Assembly (NCBI GenBank): GCA_021647265.1
Contig: JAKIVA010000012.1
Span: 1 to 53,850, forward strand
Direction: 5' to 3'
DNA: 53,850 nucleotides
Source of the DNA: Lutibacter sp.
Lineage (GTDB): Bacteria; Bacteroidota; Bacteroidia; Flavobacteriales; Flavobacteriaceae
Positions 50,837 through 53,850 of this stretch are shown here, piece by piece (position 1 is the stretch's first letter; each line of letters begins with the position of its first letter). A program made the position numbers and the translations under genes. Below the pieces are notes generated by a model. It saw only the letters and a program-made list of their open reading frames with translations. It did no database searches and was not told where the DNA came from.

Positions 50837-52720
50837 TTGGTTGAAGGAGAAGACCAATCAGGTAAGACAACCTTATTTTTCGTATTATTAAAAAAACTTT
50901 ATGAAATAGGCTATAATCCAATATATTTACGGGGTAAATATATAAATATAACAGATGTTAAAAAGATTATAAAAAAAGCAATTAAAGAGCAATATAATAA
51001 TAGTGATATCAATTTATTTTTCCAACAACCTCTTAGAGCTTTATTTTTAGACAACTTTCATAAATCATCATTAAATTCAAAACATAGGAAGATTTTATTA
51101 AACAACTTAAGTTCTCATTTTGATTATATTTTTATATCCGCAGATAATTCAATTGGGTCAAACATTACAACCGAGGAAGCCACAAATTTAAAAAAATTCG
51201 ATAAATATAAACTCCTCCCATTAGGTCACGAAAAAAGAGGTGAATTGATTGAACAGTGGTTACGTATAGGGGAAGATGTGATGACCATTAATGAAGAATT
51301 ATTATTAAAGAATATTAAGGCTCGATTTGATGAAATAAACTCTCTAATAGGTAATCGTTTAATGCCTTCGTATCCAATTTTCGTATTAACTTTACTTCAG
51401 GGATTAGATGATAACATTATATCACAAGACTTCTCACAAACATCTTATGGACATGTTTATTACGCTTTAATTACCGCAGGTCTTGTAAGAGAAGGTGCAA
51501 ATGACAATAATAAATTAACTAGTTATTTAAATATTCTAAAAGAGTTAGCATTTTATTTATTTGATAAAAAAGCAGAAACATTTACTGAGAATGATTTTGA
51601 TGAATTTTACACCAATTATGGTAAGTTATATTATAAAGATTTTTCATCGACACAAGTACTTTCAACTCTATCTAAAGCAAATATTATCAAGTATGATGAT
51701 GAAAATTATTGTTTTTCATACAAATACATCTTCTTTTATTTAGTTGCTCAAAAAATTTCCTCTAAAATTGATACACATGAAAAGTTAATTGAAGATTTGT
51801 GTGAAAATATCCATCTTGAAAAAAATGCAAATATTTTAATTTTTTTAACGCACCATTCAAAAGCTCAATTACTAATTGACAATATTGTATTTACAAGCGA
51901 AATCCCTTTTGAGAATTCAAAACCAGTAACATTAGATAAAAATGATGAATTTGTTTGTTTTATATCGGACTTTGCTAAAGAGATTCAAGATAATATCATA
52001 GAAGATAGAGACCCTAAAAAAGAGATAAAAAAAGATTTACAAAATAGAGATAAATTAGACCGCAATAATAATCATAATACTTCTGATGATGAATTAATGT
52101 CACCTGAAATAAAAGAAATTAGTCAAGCGTTTAGGTCAATAAAGATAATAGGACAAATTGTAAAGAATCAGCAAGGTGATTTTGAAAAAGAAAAATTAGT
52201 GGAATTAGTAGAGGCGGCCTATAGTGCAAGTTTTCGCTATGTTGGATTCTTTACTGAAATGCTCATTAGAGACAAAGAGCTATTGATAGAAGCGATTACA
52301 GAAGACATTAAAGAGAAAACAAAGGATGATAAAGCTATTATTGAAAAATCTGTAAAACAATTTTTGCAATATATTTCATGGCGTGTTTGCATGGATAGCT
52401 TTACTGGGTTGATGTTTTCAGTTGGTACTAAAGGAAGAAATGAACTTTACGAAACTGTTGCAAGTAAGATGGGTAGTACTGCTGCTAAAATGGTGACATT
52501 TGCAATTAAATCATATTATGAGAAAATTAGTATTGAGGAATTAAAACAGCTATTTAAAGAAACTGAGAATAATTATTTAGCTCAAAGTATTCTTAGGGTT
52601 TACATTAGAAAACACCTTTATACAAACATAATTGAGAGACGTAAACGAGACCAAATCATTCAAATTGCTGGGTTTAAACCACAATCAATGGTAAAACGTT
52701 TAAAAAGCAGCCAACACTAA
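50837..52720 (+). CDS. P-loop (STAND-like) ATPase, probably lacking its N-terminal part
   Basis: 627 residues from TTG 50837. The protein opens at the Walker A itself: VEGEDQSGKTTLFFVLLKKL, and the same frame upstream, back to a TAG at 50807, reads KNVNVLVEGED with no start codon. Walker B is ALFLDNFHKS near residue 74. A helical region follows. Such NTPases usually have another domain before the P-loop (in relatives I recall, a metallophosphatase), so the 5' end seems lost at the junction with the NrfD gene about 22 bases before. The remaining frame is intact. It is probably a defence-type gene fragment. Confidence 0.6.
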   Translation: MVEGEDQSGKTTLFFVLLKKLYEIGYNPIYLRGKYINITDVKKIIKKAIKEQYNNSDINLFFQQPLRALFLDNFHKSSLNSKHRKILLNNLSSHFDYIFISADNSIGSNITTEEATNLKKFDKYKLLPLGHEKRGELIEQWLRIGEDVMTINEELLLKNIKARFDEINSLIGNRLMPSYPIFVLTLLQGLDDNIISQDFSQTSYGHVYYALITAGLVREGANDNNKLTSYLNILKELAFYLFDKKAETFTENDFDEFYTNYGKLYYKDFSSTQVLSTLSKANIIKYDDENYCFSYKYIFFYLVAQKISSKIDTHEKLIEDLCENIHLEKNANILIFLTHHSKAQLLIDNIVFTSEIPFENSKPVTLDKNDEFVCFISDFAKEIQDNIIEDRDPKKEIKKDLQNRDKLDRNNNHNTSDDELMSPEIKEISQAFRSIKIIGQIVKNQQGDFEKEKLVELVEAAYSASFRYVGFFTEMLIRDKELLIEAITEDIKEKTKDDKAIIEKSVKQFLQYISWRVCMDSFTGLMFSVGTKGRNELYETVASKMGSTAAKMVTFAIKSYYEKISIEELKQLFKETENNYLAQSILRVYIRKHLYTNIIERRKRDQIIQIAGFKPQSMVKRLKSSQH

Positions 52721-52870
52721 AAGCCATACACATTGTCAAGTCGCTCAAAAGCCAACCGCACGATCCAAAACTTGTCAATAAGTATATCTTTGCCAACGCT
52801 CCTGAAAAGAAAGTCACGGCATACAACAACGGCTATACCCCATTGTAGCTTAGAGATTTAACTAAGTTAT
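52721..52870. repeat. Cassette-boundary-like intergenic sequence
   Basis: After the ATPase stop the sequence reads AGTCGCTCAAAAGCCAACCG, then CATACAACAACGGCTATACC and CCATTGTAGC. This type of text, an ACAACAACGGCTATA core behind an accessory gene, is familiar at ends of accessory units in Bacteroidota and echoes CAACACCGTATAA at 675. No coding or RNA gene was seen in 52721-52997 apart from this and the terminator. Confidence 0.45.
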
Positions 52871-52960
52871 TGCTAATTTAATAAATAAATTTAACAACGG
52901 AAAATTTTGATTAATTTAGTCCATAACGGAAGCATATCCTAAACGATAAGCGCAACCCAT

Positions 52961-52997
52961 AAAAAAACCTCCTAAATAATTAAGGAGGTTTTTTTTA
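52961..52997. terminator. Bidirectional terminator before the right-edge gene
   Basis: AACCTCCT (52966-52973) pairs with AGGAGGTT (52983-52990), with A and T runs on the two sides, between the convergent ATPase and hypothetical genes. Confidence 0.88.
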
Positions 52998-53850
52998 TTA
53001 TCTAATAGTATAAGAATTTATAATATCCTTGAGTTGAAGCTTTAGATCTTCACCCGTGTCATAAACCATTTGCTCATTGCTTGGAAATGGCACGCGTCTA
53101 TTCCTTAATAACTTTCGCTCATTTTTGTTTAAGGCTCTTTTATCACCTCTAATAGTGGCAAAAATATTTTCGAAAACAAACTCACTATCAATAGGGAAGG
53201 AGTCTAATAGTTGATTAGAGGTTAAATCTACATAAGCCACATCTGCAATAACTTGAGATGATTTTAATTGTTTAATTTCTAAAAAGCGACATTTCACATT
53301 AATTATTTTATCAACTTTTATGTCTTTTCCTAAGCTGTCTTTAACAACGTTACCAGCGTCATCCAATTTGTATTTCCATCCATCAACAACATCCTTTTCT
53401 CGTATTAACTGACGTTCTTTAATCCGTTCTGGAGATACATTAATACGTTTTAAATTAAGATGCATGGCATAATCATAACTAACATCGTTGTTCTTATTTG
53501 AATGATAAACACTCCAAAATTTGTTTAAACCATAGGTATCAAAGTTTAACAAATCGTCTTCTAATCGCGTTGGAATAATTTGTTCTGTCTGGTTATTAAT
53601 TGAAACCAAAACATAATCTGTACCCCGTTGATGCGCTTCATCTAATAATTCGCGCGTGTTTTCGTAGTTAGGATTTATGCGCTCAAGATAATCAAGCGTA
53701 CTATACGCTTCTCTTATAATTCTTTTATCATCAGATTCTAATAAATCAATCCCTTTTTCATACATATAATCAGAAACCTTCTCCTTAGAATCTAAAATAT
53801 CGTTACTATAATTAGTAAAGTTAAAAGGAATATTTTTGCCATTAACAGTT
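52998..53850 (-). CDS. Hypothetical protein, C-terminal part (runs off the window)
   Basis: The frame is open from the window edge (it reads TVNGKNIPFNFTNYSNDILD before the first ATG at 53765), so the true start lies outside. At least 283 residues are present. Residues near the start of the visible part are helical and TPR-like (REAYSTLDYLERINPNYENT), then a mixed region with TDYVLVSINNQTEQIIPTRL and VSYDYAMHLNLKRINVSPER. This resembles exported flavobacterial proteins with repeats and a CsgG-like fold, but I do not recognise a named family. The gene ends at a terminator. Confidence 0.6.
   Translation of the reverse strand, partial: TVNGKNIPFNFTNYSNDILDSKEKVSDYMYEKGIDLLESDDKRIIREAYSTLDYLERINPNYENTRELLDEAHQRGTDYVLVSINNQTEQIIPTRLEDDLLNFDTYGLNKFWSVYHSNKNNDVSYDYAMHLNLKRINVSPERIKERQLIREKDVVDGWKYKLDDAGNVVKDSLGKDIKVDKIINVKCRFLEIKQLKSSQVIADVAYVDLTSNQLLDSFPIDSEFVFENIFATIRGDKRALNKNERKLLRNRRVPFPSNEQMVYDTGEDLKLQLKDIINSYTIR

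Noticed and set aside
1..53850. CRISPR array, tRNA or rRNA genes
   Set aside because: No regularly spaced repeats, no cloverleaf-type sequence ending in CCA-compatible stems and no rRNA-like conserved stretches were seen by eye.

Overview
The window is AT-rich and reads as chromosome of a marine or sediment flavobacterium (Bacteroidota, Flavobacteriia; a Lutibacter- or Polaribacter-like organism is my guess from gene content). Supporting signs are the mutY-ssb-gldE-gldD gliding cluster, a Kdo transferase for lipid A, many lipoprotein signals, little Shine-Dalgarno use, and promoters of the Bacteroidota type TTTG-N19-TAnnTTTG, best seen before rplU. No rRNA, tRNA or CRISPR array was found.

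Layout. 1-2.9 kb: the end of an enoyl-CoA hydratase gene, then small accessory units (DUF6155 protein, RelE/HigB-HigA toxin-antitoxin pair, WG-repeat protein) separated by copies of one intergenic repeat. 3-9.8 kb: HD hydrolase, lipoprotein, bacilliredoxin, TerB/DnaJ protein, ileS and a DksA-like gene, with a 135-bp fold-back repeat. 9.9-15.2 kb: lspA, then an arsenic island (Cys-tailed thioredoxin, ACR3 pump, arsenate reductase, ArsR, ArsP-type permease) interrupted by a broken four-helix-bundle gene, then a ferritin-VIT1 membrane protein. 15.3-19.2 kb, minus strand: an iron operon with a DtxR/MntR regulator, a membrane-anchored DtxR-FeoA protein, and FeoB split into GTPase and permease genes; two tandem operators lie over its promoter. 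19.3-31.5 kb: PLP decarboxylase, uvrC, patatin/OMP protein, RNase G, a 30-residue AURKAIP1/COX24-like protein, HU, mutY, ssb, gldE, gldD and heme A synthase. 31.5-38 kb: two lipoproteins, an EamA transporter gene cut by a 1219-bp IS3-family (IS407-type) element with a 4-bp target duplication, and two M16 peptidases. 38.2-40.4 kb: rplU (with SAP-like tail), rpmA and kdtA.

40.4-50.8 kb: a sulfur and molybdenum-cofactor region. Two Crp/Fnr regulators flank a YeeE/YedE transporter pair. Then come moaC, a MobB-like/MobA fusion, a DUF1835 protein, a MoeB/ThiF-rhodanese protein and a MutS-like ATPase, with moaE and moaD on the other strand. The region ends with a 4Fe-4S/NrfD subunit of a molybdopterin oxidoreductase, preceded by a palindromic Crp/Fnr site near -41.5. 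Where the catalytic subunit gene would be expected there is instead a 5'-truncated P-loop ATPase gene (50.8-52.7 kb), then a cassette-boundary-like intergenic sequence, and a partial hypothetical gene running off the right edge.

The most notable points are the cassette-like accessory units, the precise and reconstructable IS insertion (with a perfect 34-bp palindrome inside its transposase gene), the split FeoB with its membrane-bound DtxR-FeoA partner, and the truncated ATPase joined to the end of the molybdoenzyme operon. All assignments come from reading the sequence; no database search was run.
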